DNA of 35,171 nt from Limimaricola variabilis (GTDB lineage: Bacteria > Pseudomonadota > Alphaproteobacteria > Rhodobacterales > Rhodobacteraceae), in assembly GCF_014195545.1 (NCBI RefSeq), contig NZ_JACIBX010000023.1, forward strand, positions 1 through 35,171, in the 5' to 3' direction. Of this stretch, positions 6,548 to 14,185 are shown piece after piece. The position numbers and the translations under genes were made by a program. Under the pieces are notes generated by a model. The model made no database searches and was not told the DNA's origin. It saw only the letters and a program-made list of their open reading frames with translations. Each line of letters begins with the position of its first letter. Within the stretch, counting starts at the first letter, position 1.

Positions 6548-8289
6548 CGCAAAGCATTGGCGAGCGGGACCGGGCGGCGCGGGCCGGCGGCTGGTTCAGC
6601 GCGCACGGATTGGTGCTGCGGGTGGTCGCTTTCCTGACCATCGCATTGATGCCGATCGGCCTGATCGCGATCTACCAGACCGCCGAGTTCCAGCGCGAAA
6701 CGCTGCGGCGGTCCGAACTGTCATTGCTTGCGCTGACCGCGCAGGCCGGCGCGCCGGTGGAACAGACCATCGAGCGCGCCTTCGGCGTGGCCGAAGCGCT
6801 GGGCGTGGTGATCGACGAGCTCGACGATCCTGCCAGCTGCTCGGCTTATCTCAATCGCTATATCGAGGGCCGCAAGCTCTACGCGATGATCGGCTTGGTC
6901 GATCCCGACGGGATCATGCGCTGTTCCTCGCGGGCGGACTCGCTCGACATGCGCGGCACGCGCATCTGGGAGCAGATGGACATCGCCCCCAACGCGATCG
7001 TCACCCTGAGCCAGCGCCCCGAGATCGCCGAAGAGCCGGTGATCAACGTAGCCAGCCCGATCGTCGAGGACGGCGCGCTGGTGGGGTATGTCCAGCTGGC
7101 GATCCCGCAGCGGCGCATCGCCTCCCCGGTCACCACGCTGCAGGCGGAACGGCAGCCGATGCAGCTCGTCACCTATAACGAGCTGGGCGAGATCCTGACC
7201 ATCCAGAACCCCGACCGCCCGCTCGAAACCCTTCTGCCGGAGGGGTTTGACCTCGCCAGCAAGACCGGTCTGCGCGCCACCGCGACCGCCGCGCGCTCGC
7301 CTTCGGGCGAGCGTCTCGTCTATGCGGTGACGCCCCTGGTTACCGGGGCGGTCTTCGCGCTGGGCGTCTGGCCCGCCTCCGAGGGCTTTGCCTCGCCGCT
7401 GCTGCCGAGCCTGTTCCCGGTGCTGATGTGGGCGGCGAGCCTGCTGGTCGCCTATTACGCCATTCATCGCCTCGTGATCCGCCATGTAAGCCGGCTGGGT
7501 CGCTCGATGCGCCGTTTCGGCGCCAACCGGCAATTGCCGCCGCGCGGCAGCGCCAGCGACATGTCGCGCGAGCTGCGGGAGATCGAGGGCGAGTTCGTGC
7601 AGATGGCCGGCAACATCCTGCAGGACGAGGCCCGGCTCGAAGATCAGCTGCGCGAGCGGGGCATCCTGCTCAAGGAGGTGCATCACCGGGTCAAGAACAA
7701 CCTGCAGCTCATCTCTTCGATCATGTCGATGCAGATGCGGCGGACCCGCGACGCCACCACGCGCGAGATCCTGAGCCGGCTGCAGGACCGGGTGCTCGGG
7801 CTGGCGACGATCCACCGCACGCTATATGAAAGCGAGGATGTGGGCCGGGTGAACGCGGCCCGGCTGCTGCGCGAGATCGTGGCGCAGCAATCGGGCGGGG
7901 CAGGCACGCGGGCCGACCTAGCGGTCAAGCTCGACCTCGAGGATCTGGAACTGTTGCCGGATCAGGCCGTTCCCCTCTCGTTGCTGACATCCGAGGCCCT
8001 GGCCAACGCGTTGGCCAATGCCGCACCCGATGCCGAGGGCGCGGTCTGGATCTCGGTGGCATTGCGGAGGGAGGAGAACGGCATGGCCTGTCTCGAGATC
8101 GCGAACTCCGCAGCAGCGCGCGACGCAGCCTCCGCCGGGCCGAGGGGGCAGGGGCTCGGCATGAACCTGATCCAGGCCTTCGCCGCGCAGCTCGGCGGCC
8201 CGAGCGAGACCCGCCACGAAGCGGGTGTCTACCGTCTCACCACGCGTTTCGCGGTACGCGAGATGCAATACGACCCGCAGGATTACTGA
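6544..8289 (+). CDS. Membrane sensor histidine kinase of the HWE/HisKA_2 type, likely PhyR kinase
   Basis: This is a 581-residue membrane sensor. A first membrane helix (about 23-44) and a second (about 290-315) enclose a periplasmic domain of about 245 residues with two cysteines (in ASCSAYL and MRCSSRA). A HAMP-like linker follows, then the HisKA_2 phosphoacceptor helix LKEVHHRVKNNLQLISSIMS (H380 or H381) and an ATPase domain with TSEALANALANA and GQGLGMNL. Kinases of this class phosphorylate PhyR in other alphaproteobacteria. The chosen start is GTG at 6544, which overlaps the ecfG stop (GTGA); the frame is open upstream but runs inside ecfG. The stop overlaps the next start by one base, so it is cotranscribed with ecfG and the phospholipase D-like gene. 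The periplasmic ligand is unknown. Confidence 0.92.
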   Translation: MTQSIGERDRAARAGGWFSAHGLVLRVVAFLTIALMPIGLIAIYQTAEFQRETLRRSELSLLALTAQAGAPVEQTIERAFGVAEALGVVIDELDDPASCSAYLNRYIEGRKLYAMIGLVDPDGIMRCSSRADSLDMRGTRIWEQMDIAPNAIVTLSQRPEIAEEPVINVASPIVEDGALVGYVQLAIPQRRIASPVTTLQAERQPMQLVTYNELGEILTIQNPDRPLETLLPEGFDLASKTGLRATATAARSPSGERLVYAVTPLVTGAVFALGVWPASEGFASPLLPSLFPVLMWAASLLVAYYAIHRLVIRHVSRLGRSMRRFGANRQLPPRGSASDMSRELREIEGEFVQMAGNILQDEARLEDQLRERGILLKEVHHRVKNNLQLISSIMSMQMRRTRDATTREILSRLQDRVLGLATIHRTLYESEDVGRVNAARLLREIVAQQSGGAGTRADLAVKLDLEDLELLPDQAVPLSLLTSEALANALANAAPDAEGAVWISVALRREENGMACLEIANSAAARDAASAGPRGQGLGMNLIQAFAAQLGGPSETRHEAGVYRLTTRFAVREMQYDPQDY

Positions 8290-9968
8290 TGGCCGGAGAC
8301 CCGGATGAAGGCGACGTGTTCCCGTTGCGCGAGCGACGCGGCACGCCGCTGACCGACACCGACTACGCCGAGAATAATCCCGCGCATGAGCGTTGGGGCC
8401 GGGCAGTACTGCCCGACCCCGTCCTGCCGGCGGATGCCGAGACGCCGATGCCGCTGATCACCGCCGAGCAGGCCTATCCGGTGTTGGAGCGCTGCTTTCT
8501 CGAGGCCCGCGACCGTGTCCGCATGTCGTTTCGGGTATTCGATCCCTTCACCCAGCTGCACAGCGTCTCGGCCCGCAAGATCGGCGATATCTGGTTCGAC
8601 CTGATCGCGCACAAGCTGCGCGAAGGGTTGAAGGTCGAGATCGCCATCACCGATTTCGATCCGATCGCCGTCAACGCAATGCACGCCATGACTTGGGACG
8701 CGATGCGCGGGCTGATCGCGGCGGGCGAGGCTTCGGGCCATCCGGAGCGGCTGACCGTACGTGCGGCGATGCATCCCGCCCGCGTCGGCGCGGTGCCGCG
8801 GGTGCTGATGTGGTACAAGACTTGGAGCGAGCTGCGCCTGACCGCGCGGCGGCTGAACGGGATGCCGCGCGAAGAGCGCGAGGAGATGCTCAGCCTGCGC
8901 CCTGGCCTCGGAAATCACCTTACCGAACGTGGCGGCAAGCTGGTGGCCCGGCTCTGGCCGATCCCGGAGCTTTATCTGGCCACCCATCACCAGAAATTCG
9001 CGGTGTTCGACGACAAGTGGCTCTATATCGGCGGGCTCGATCTCGACGACCGGCGCTACGACACGCTGCGTCACGATCGACCCGCACAGGAGACCTGGCA
9101 CGACGTGCAGCTCTTGATGGGCGGCGACGCGGTCGTGGCCGATGCGCACCGCCATCTCGACAGTTATCTCGCGATCAATTGCGGAGCGCAGCCGCAGCCC
9201 ACCGGACGCATCCTGCGCACGATCTCGGCCCATCGCCGTCCCGCCATTCTGCGGATGTCGCCCAAGCGCAAGGTGGGCGAGCTGTTCGAGGCGCATCGCG
9301 ACCTGTTCTCGAAGGCGCGCGACCTGATCTACATCGAGACCCAATTCATGCGCGACCGTGACCTTGCGCGCGATCTCGCGCGGGCGGCGCGGGCGAATCC
9401 CGGTCTCGGTCTCGTCATGGTCCTGCCGGCAGCGCCCGAGGACGCGGCCTTTTCCAAGGCCCGTGTCGACGCGCGCTACGGCGACTATCTGCAGGCGCGT
9501 TGCATCCGCAAGATCCGCCGCGCCTTCGGCGATCGGGCGCTGATCGTCTCGCCGGCCGTGCCCCGCCGTGCCGATGCCAAGGATCAGGGGCCTCGGGCGC
9601 GGATCTGGCGGGCGCCGATCATCTATGTCCACGCCAAGGTGACGGTCGCGGATGGCCGCGACGCGATCGTCTCGTCGGCCAATCTCAACGGGCGCTCGAT
9701 GCATTGGGATACCGAGGCAGGGGTGCGGCTCGACGGCGGCTCGGCGCTGCAGCTGCGCGATGCCTGCATGCAACATTGGCTGGGCGAGGATGCGCCTCCC
9801 GCACCGGGCGAAACCGGGCCCGAGCTGGTGGCGCGCTGGCGCGGCATCGTCGAGGCCGACCGCGCCCGCGTGCCCGAGCTGCGCCAGCACAAGCTGCTGC
9901 CCTATCCGCTGCGCCCCGCCTGGCGTCTGGGCCGCAACCTGCCGGGCGTGCCCGAGGCGATGGTCTGA
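8289..9968 (+). CDS. Phospholipase D-like protein with two HKD motifs
   Basis: This 559-residue protein has two catalytic HxK(x)4D motifs: H234-K236-D241 in THHQKFAVFDDKW and H448-K450-D455 in YVHAKVTVADGRD, each followed by the expected glycine/asparagine segment (GGLDLDDR, SSANLNGRS). Two intact motifs support phosphodiesterase or phosphatidyl transfer activity on phospholipids. No clear signal peptide or membrane helix was seen, so it may act on the inner leaflet or in the cytosol. The ATG shares one base with the stop of the kinase gene, placing it last in the nepR-ecfG-kinase operon. This points to a role in membrane lipid remodelling under stress, which is inference. Confidence 0.9.
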   Translation: MAGDPDEGDVFPLRERRGTPLTDTDYAENNPAHERWGRAVLPDPVLPADAETPMPLITAEQAYPVLERCFLEARDRVRMSFRVFDPFTQLHSVSARKIGDIWFDLIAHKLREGLKVEIAITDFDPIAVNAMHAMTWDAMRGLIAAGEASGHPERLTVRAAMHPARVGAVPRVLMWYKTWSELRLTARRLNGMPREEREEMLSLRPGLGNHLTERGGKLVARLWPIPELYLATHHQKFAVFDDKWLYIGGLDLDDRRYDTLRHDRPAQETWHDVQLLMGGDAVVADAHRHLDSYLAINCGAQPQPTGRILRTISAHRRPAILRMSPKRKVGELFEAHRDLFSKARDLIYIETQFMRDRDLARDLARAARANPGLGLVMVLPAAPEDAAFSKARVDARYGDYLQARCIRKIRRAFGDRALIVSPAVPRRADAKDQGPRARIWRAPIIYVHAKVTVADGRDAIVSSANLNGRSMHWDTEAGVRLDGGSALQLRDACMQHWLGEDAPPAPGETGPELVARWRGIVEADRARVPELRQHKLLPYPLRPAWRLGRNLPGVPEAMV

Positions 9969-9986
9969 CCGGCGCCGCGTCGCGGC

Positions 9987-10011
9987 GGAACCTCACAGCG
10001 TAGGCCGCGTT
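9987..10011 (+). promoter_or_regulatory. EcfG-type promoter of a small membrane protein gene
   Basis: GGAAC at 9987-9991 is followed after 16 bases by CGTT at 10008-10011, a full match to the EcfG pattern. The predicted transcript start is about 10018, 25 bases before the ATG at 10043. The sites, spacing and following ribosome binding site form a complete short gene start. Read-through could also reach clpP, but a strong hairpin intervenes. Confidence 0.62.
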
Positions 10012-10042
10012 GGGCGACACACGACTTGACCGAGAGGACGCC

Positions 10043-10129
10043 ATGACCATCGCTGCGATGGTGGCCGCCCTTGCGGGTCTGGTGGTGGTTGCGTTCCTGA
10101 TCTTCGTGCTGACTGGCGGAGACGACTGA
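10043..10129 (+). CDS. 28-residue single-span membrane microprotein, probably stress-induced
   Basis: The reading frame encodes 28 residues: a short start (MTIAAMVAALAG), a continuous hydrophobic stretch (about residues 3-23) forming one membrane helix, and a short acidic end (TGGDD). A good ribosome binding site (GAGAGGA) lies 4 bases before the ATG, and an EcfG-type promoter lies just upstream. I recognise no family. Arguments for a real gene are promoter, ribosome binding site, membrane helix and lack of any other gene in the gap. Against it is that so short a frame can arise by chance. Such microproteins often modulate a membrane partner; the partner here is unknown. Confidence 0.55.
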   Translation: MTIAAMVAALAGLVVVAFLIFVLTGGDD

Positions 10130-10131
10130 GC

Positions 10132-10278
10132 ATGCAGGGACGGACCATGGCCGTTTCGCTGCCGGACGGTCACCGGGCCGTCGCCCCGCCCGGCGCTGCC
10201 GGCGGCGCGGCGGTCCGAACCGCCGCGCCGCGCCAGGTGCAGTTGAAACCCCCCAAGCGGACAACTAAGACTCTGTGA
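10132..10278 (+). CDS. Possible 48-residue reading frame before clpP
   Basis: This frame starts 2 bases after the stop of the 28-residue gene and encodes 48 residues rich in alanine, proline and basic residues, ending [10 protein letters not shown]. It contains a perfect GC hairpin (10202-10231) that explains its composition, and the nearest upstream purine-rich stretch (GGAGACGAC, inside the preceding frame) is a poor ribosome binding site. It may simply be untranslated leader. I list it because it would be coupled to the preceding gene if translated. Confidence 0.15.
   Translation: MQGRTMAVSLPDGHRAVAPPGAAGGAAVRTAAPRQVQLKPPKRTTKTL
10202..10231 (+). terminator. Strong GC hairpin between the microprotein gene and clpP
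   Basis: Arms 10202-10214 and 10219-10231 form a perfect 13-base-pair stem with a CCGA loop. No T run follows. It probably ends the short stress transcript that begins near 10018; alternatively it is a structured part of a clpP leader. The 9969-10325 gap therefore holds a promoter, one or two tiny reading frames and this hairpin. Confidence 0.6.
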
Positions 10279-10325
10279 GGACAAGATCCGCACGAGACGC
10301 AAGCGTTCCCGAAAAGGCAGAGCAG

Positions 10326-10967
10326 ATGCACGATCCCGTTGAGACCTACATGAACCTCGTCCCGATGGTGGTCGAGCAGACCAGCCGCGGCGAGCGCGCC
10401 TACGACATCTTCTCGCGCCTGCTGAAGGAGCGCGTGATCTTCGTCAACGGCCCGGTGCATGACGGCATGAGCCAGCTCATCGTCGCGCAGCTTCTGCACC
10501 TCGAGGCCGAGAACCCGAAGAAAGAGATCTCGATGTACATCAACAGTCCCGGCGGTGTCGTCACCTCCGGCCTGTCGATCTACGACACCATGCAGTACAT
10601 CCGGCCCAAGGTTTCGACGCTGGTGATCGGCCAGGCGGCCTCGATGGGCTCGCTGCTGCTCACCGCCGGCGAGAAGGGCATGCGCTTCTCGCTGCCCAAC
10701 TCCCGCGTCATGGTGCACCAGCCCTCGGGCGGCTATCAGGGCCAGGCGACGGACATCATGATCCACGCCGCCGAGACCCAGAAGCTGAAGAACCGCCTGA
10801 ACGAGATCTACGTCAAGCATACCGGCCAGCCGCTCGAGAAGGTCGAGGCCGCGCTCGAGCGCGACAACTTCATGTCGCCCGAGGAGGCGCGTGACTGGGG
10901 CCTGATCGACGAGATCCTGACCAACCGTGATCAGGGCGACGACAAGACGCCCAACACCGCCGGTTGA
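10326..10967 (+). CDS. clpP: ATP-dependent Clp protease proteolytic subunit
   Basis: This 213-residue serine peptidase forms the 14-subunit chamber that degrades proteins fed by ClpX or ClpA. The catalytic serine is S106 in [10 protein letters not shown] and the histidine is H131 in [12 protein letters not shown]; the aspartate is probably D180 in LERDNFMSP. The N-terminal segment [20 protein letters not shown] is typical of alphaproteobacterial ClpP. The ATG at 10326 matches the family start (AAAGG/AGAG upstream); an in-frame upstream extension to 10275 is unlike the family. clpX follows after 146 bases with a hairpin in between, the usual clpP-clpX order. Confidence 0.97.
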   Translation: MHDPVETYMNLVPMVVEQTSRGERAYDIFSRLLKERVIFVNGPVHDGMSQLIVAQLLHLEAENPKKEISMYINSPGGVVTSGLSIYDTMQYIRPKVSTLVIGQAASMGSLLLTAGEKGMRFSLPNSRVMVHQPSGGYQGQATDIMIHAAETQKLKNRLNEIYVKHTGQPLEKVEAALERDNFMSPEEARDWGLIDEILTNRDQGDDKTPNTAG

Positions 10968-10975
10968 GGCGACGC

Positions 10976-11005
10976 GCGGTCACCCCGTCAATCCGGGGTG
11001 ATCGC
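10976..11005 (+). terminator. Hairpin between clpP and clpX
   Basis: GCGGTCACCCCG (10976-10987) pairs with CGGGGTGATCGC (10994-11005), 12 base pairs including one G-T wobble, with a 6-base loop. A short pyrimidine run follows (TCTCC). It probably reduces read-through from clpP into clpX, so clpX would have its own promoter in 11006-11095. Confidence 0.6.
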
Positions 11006-11113
11006 TCTCCCGGCACCGGGATTTTGGCGTTGTGGCCGCGAAATGGCTGCCCTATCGTTTGGAGAAGGGCAGTCCGAGAGAGATAAGCAGGGCCGATGGC
11101 CCGGGGGTTCGAT

Positions 11114-12379
11114 ATGGCAAGCACGTCCGGCGGCGACAGCAAGAACACGCTCTACTGCAGCTTTTGCGGCAAGAGCCAGCACGAGGTGCGCAAGCTCATC
11201 GCGGGGCCGACCGTGTTCATCTGCGACGAATGCGTCGAGCTGTGCATGGACATCATTCGCGAGGAGACGAAGGGCTCTGGCCTGAAATCCTCCGAAGGGG
11301 TGCCAACTCCGCGCGAGATCTGCGACGTGCTCGACGATTACGTGATCGGCCAGCTGCATGCCAAGCGCGTGCTCTCGGTCGCGGTCCATAACCACTACAA
11401 GCGGCTCAACCACGCGGCCAAGTCCTCGGACATCGAGCTGTCGAAATCCAACATCATGCTGATCGGCCCGACCGGCTGCGGCAAGACGCTGCTGGCGCAG
11501 ACGCTGGCGCGGATCCTCGACGTGCCCTTCACCATGGCCGACGCAACCACGCTGACTGAAGCCGGCTATGTCGGCGAGGATGTCGAGAACATCATCCTCA
11601 AGCTGCTGCAGGCTTCGGAGTACAACGTCGAGCGGGCGCAGCGCGGCATCGTCTATATCGACGAGGTCGACAAGATCACCCGCAAGTCCGACAATCCCTC
11701 GATCACCCGCGACGTCTCGGGCGAGGGCGTGCAGCAGGCGCTGCTGAAGATCATGGAAGGCACCGTCGCCTCCGTGCCGCCGCAGGGCGGGCGCAAGCAT
11801 CCGCAGCAGGAGTTCCTGCAGGTCGACACCACCAACATCCTGTTCATCTGCGGCGGCGCCTTCGCCGGTCTCGACAAGATCATCGCGCAGCGGGGCAAGG
11901 GGTCGGCCATGGGCTTCGGCGCCGATGTCCGCTCCAGCGACGATCGTGGCATCGGCGAGATCTTCGGCGATCTGGAGCCCGAGGACCTGCTGAAGTTCGG
12001 CCTGATCCCGGAATTCGTCGGCCGTCTACCGGTGATCGCCACGCTGACCGACCTCGACGAGGACGCGCTGGTCACCATCCTGACCGAGCCCAAGAACGCG
12101 CTCGTGAAGCAGTACCAGCGGCTGTTCGAGATCGAAGACACCAAGCTGACCTTTACCGAGGACGCGCTCAAGGCGATTGCCCGCAAGGCGATCGAGCGCA
12201 AGACCGGCGCGCGTGGCCTGCGCTCGATCATGGAGGGCATCCTGCTCGACACCATGTTCGAACTGCCCAGCCTGGCGAGCGTCACCGAGGTGGTGGTCAA
12301 CGAGGAGGCAGTGGGCGACGGCAAGCCGCTGATGATCCATGCCGATGGCGCCAAAAAGGAAACCGCTTCCGCCGGCTGA
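11114..12379 (+). CDS. clpX: ATP-dependent Clp protease ATP-binding subunit ClpX
   Basis: This 421-residue AAA+ unfoldase delivers substrates to ClpP. An N-terminal four-cysteine zinc domain is present (C15, C18, C37, C40), followed by Walker A GPTGCGKT (118-125), Walker B IVYIDE (179-184), and the ClpX-specific loops ([25 protein letters not shown]). The C-terminal small domain ends with the usual [13 protein letters not shown] helix. The ATG at 11114 gives [20 protein letters not shown] and the family length; an in-frame ATG at 11096 would add six residues and cannot be excluded. The RidA-like gene starts 4 bases after the stop. Confidence 0.97.
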   Translation: MASTSGGDSKNTLYCSFCGKSQHEVRKLIAGPTVFICDECVELCMDIIREETKGSGLKSSEGVPTPREICDVLDDYVIGQLHAKRVLSVAVHNHYKRLNHAAKSSDIELSKSNIMLIGPTGCGKTLLAQTLARILDVPFTMADATTLTEAGYVGEDVENIILKLLQASEYNVERAQRGIVYIDEVDKITRKSDNPSITRDVSGEGVQQALLKIMEGTVASVPPQGGRKHPQQEFLQVDTTNILFICGGAFAGLDKIIAQRGKGSAMGFGADVRSSDDRGIGEIFGDLEPEDLLKFGLIPEFVGRLPVIATLTDLDEDALVTILTEPKNALVKQYQRLFEIEDTKLTFTEDALKAIARKAIERKTGARGLRSIMEGILLDTMFELPSLASVTEVVVNEEAVGDGKPLMIHADGAKKETASAG

Positions 12380-12383
12380 GGCC

Positions 12384-12758
12384 ATGGAGCGCTTCACCTC
12401 CGGATCGGAATTCGAGGGACGGATCGGCTACAGCCGGTCCGTCCTTTGCGATGGATGGATCTTCGTCTCGGGCACCACCGGCTACGACTACGCCACGATG
12501 ACGCTGCCCGAGGGGATCGAGGCCCAGTGCCGCAACGCGTTGGACAACGTGGCACGGGCGCTGGAGGCCGCCGGATCGGGCATGGACCGGGTGGTGCGCG
12601 TCACCTACATGCTCCCCGACCGCGGCGAGTTTCCGGCCTGCTGGCCGCTGCTGCGCGCCGCCTGGGGCGCGGCGCCACCAGCCGCGACGATGATCGAATG
12701 CGGGCTGATGGAGCCCGCCATGAGGATCGAGATCGAGGTCACCGCGCGGGCCCTCTAG
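12384..12758 (+). CDS. RidA family protein
   Basis: This 124-residue protein of the RidA/YjgF/UK114 family. RidA proteins hydrolyse reactive enamine/imine intermediates or act as related deaminases, usually as trimers. Family features are SGTTGYD, a long helix ([20 protein letters not shown]), VVRVTYML, and the C-terminal RIEIEVTAR strand. The arginine that binds carboxylates in true RidA (in an R-I-E context near the end) is present as MRIEIEV. The ATG at 12384, just after the clpX stop, is preferred over one at 12339 that would overlap clpX. Genes that follow clpX in this way are probably cotranscribed. The substrate is unknown. Confidence 0.85.
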   Translation: MERFTSGSEFEGRIGYSRSVLCDGWIFVSGTTGYDYATMTLPEGIEAQCRNALDNVARALEAAGSGMDRVVRVTYMLPDRGEFPACWPLLRAAWGAAPPAATMIECGLMEPAMRIEIEVTARAL

Positions 12759-12815
12759 ATGCTGGACCTCGCCGCGCGTTTGCGGCATGACGGGCCGCAG
12801 GACAGGAGACGGATC

Positions 12816-13199
12816 ATGAGCTTCGGCAGCACCCTCAAGCGCTTCTTCACCTGGTGGCACGGGCAGAGCTTCGGCACGCAGCTCTTCACCTGGCGCAACG
12901 GCACGAAGGTGGGCGAGGACGCGCAGGGCAACGTCTATTACCGCAACGCCGACGACTCGAAGCGTTGGGTGATCTTCAACGGCGAGATCGAGGCGACCCG
13001 CATCGATCCCGACTGGCATGGCTGGCTGCACCGGATCTGGGACCAGCCGCCGAGCGAGCGGCCACTCGTGCATCGCCCCTGGGAGAAGCCGCACCAGGAA
13101 AACCTGACCGGCACGGCGATGGCCTATGCGCCGAAGGGCTCGATCCGTCGCGCCGCCCCGGCCGAGATGAAGGATTACGACGCGTGGCAACCCGAATGA
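12816..13199 (+). CDS. NDUFA12-like accessory subunit of NADH:ubiquinone oxidoreductase
   Basis: This 127-residue protein matches the NDUFA12/B17.2 family, a supernumerary subunit of respiratory complex I shared by alphaproteobacteria and mitochondria. Telling segments are TWRNGTKVGEDAQGNVYYRN, RWVIFNGEIEATRIDPDWHG, WLHRIWDQPP, and the C-terminal PWEKPHQENLTGT with YAPKGSI. It acts on the cytoplasmic side of complex I. The ATG at 12816 follows AGGAG. The frame is open upstream to 12759, but those residues do not fit. Its TGA overlaps the ATG of the DUF2155 gene (ATGA), a tight coupling seen widely in this group. Confidence 0.93.
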   Translation: MSFGSTLKRFFTWWHGQSFGTQLFTWRNGTKVGEDAQGNVYYRNADDSKRWVIFNGEIEATRIDPDWHGWLHRIWDQPPSERPLVHRPWEKPHQENLTGTAMAYAPKGSIRRAAPAEMKDYDAWQPE

Positions 13200-13549
13200 T
13201 CCGCCTCGCCGCGCTGGCGATCGCGCTGGCGGCTCCTGCCGCTGCGCAGGAGGCCACGCAGGCGCCGGGCGGCGTGGTGCGCGTGCTCGACAAGATCACC
13301 GGCATCGTCACAGATCTCGACCTCGCCGCGGGCGAGAGCGGCACCGTGGGCCACCTGTCGATCGTGCTCGACGAATGCCGCTACCCGGCCGACAACCCCT
13401 CAGGCGACGCCTATGAGCGTCTGGAGGTGCGTTACCGCTCGGTCGAGACGCCGGTCTTCCAGGGATGGATGATTGCCTCGGCCCCGGCGCTCAACGCCAT
13501 GGACCACCCGCGCTACGACGTCTGGGCGTTGCGCTGTAAGACGTCCTGA
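13196..13549 (+). CDS. DUF2155 domain protein, exported
   Basis: This 117-residue protein starts with a signal peptide (about 1-18, IRLAALAIALAAPAAA, cut near AAAQ) followed by a DUF2155 domain. The domain shows VLDKITGIVTDLDL, ECRYPADNPSGDAY, VFQGWMIASAPALNAMDHPR and a final YDVWALRC with a paired cysteine. It is expected in the periplasm; the family has no defined function. It overlaps the upstream NDUFA12-like gene by 4 bases. Its last 37 bases overlap the end of aat on the other strand, an unusual tail-to-tail arrangement. Confidence 0.9.
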   Translation: MIRLAALAIALAAPAAAQEATQAPGGVVRVLDKITGIVTDLDLAAGESGTVGHLSIVLDECRYPADNPSGDAYERLEVRYRSVETPVFQGWMIASAPALNAMDHPRYDVWALRCKTS

Positions 13550-14169
13550 GCCGGGGCCGGAGGCCCGGGCGCAAGGAAGCTCGCCTGTGATTCGAGCGCG
13601 GTCTGCAGCTCGGCCCGGTACTCCGCCCGCGACAGCTCGACAAAGCCGAGGCTCGCGAGATGCGGCGTCAGGAACTGCGCGTCGAACAGCCTGAACCCGC
13701 CGAGCCTGAGCCGATCGACCAGCCAGACCATGGCGAGCTTCGATGCGTCGGTGGCGCGCGAGAACATGCTTTCTCCGAAGAAGGCCGCCCCGAGCGTCAC
13801 GCCGTAGATGCCGCCCACGAGCTGCCCCTGCTGTCGGATCTCCACGCTGTGGGCGAAGCCCAGATTGTGGAGTGACATGTAGAGTTCGGCGATTTCGTCG
13901 TTGATCCATGTCTCCGTGCGGTCGGCGCATCCCGCCAGCACCGCTTCGAAGTCGCGGTTCACCGCGACCTCGAACCCGCCACGGCGCATCCGCCGGGCGA
14001 GGCTGCGCGAGATGCGCAGCCGGTCGAGCGGCAGCACACCTCGCAGCCGCGGATCGACCCAGAAGATCTCCGGGTCGTTCCGGCTTTCGGCCATCGGGAA
14101 GACGCCCTGCGCGTAGCCATGCAGCAGCAGCTCGGGCGTCAGCCGGGAGTCGTCGGGCCGCGAGGACAT
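13513..14169 (-). CDS. aat: Leucyl/phenylalanyl-tRNA--protein transferase
   Basis: This 218-residue enzyme transfers leucine or phenylalanine from tRNA to proteins with N-terminal lysine or arginine. It marks them for ClpAP through the N-degron pathway. Family motifs are LLHGYAQGVFPMAE, IFWVDPRLRGVLPLD, WINDEI, SLHNLGFAHSVEI, GGIYGVTLGAAFFGESMFSR, and LFDAQFLTPHLASLG. The ATG at 14169 (MSSRPDDSRLTPELL) lies 16 bases after the accC stop, with AAGGCGGGG upstream. The open frame extends further into accC but does not resemble the family. The gene ends 37 bases inside the DUF2155 gene on the opposite strand. Confidence 0.95.
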   Translation of the reverse strand: MSSRPDDSRLTPELLLHGYAQGVFPMAESRNDPEIFWVDPRLRGVLPLDRLRISRSLARRMRRGGFEVAVNRDFEAVLAGCADRTETWINDEIAELYMSLHNLGFAHSVEIRQQGQLVGGIYGVTLGAAFFGESMFSRATDASKLAMVWLVDRLRLGGFRLFDAQFLTPHLASLGFVELSRAEYRAELQTALESQASFLAPGPPAPAQDVLQRNAQTS

Positions 14170-14185
14170 GCTGCGCGGCCCCGCC

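Noticed and set aside
8283-9890. Long minus-strand frame opposite the phospholipase D-like gene
   Set aside because: It mirrors the real gene in an antisense frame; histidine- and arginine-rich composition with no recognisable motif.
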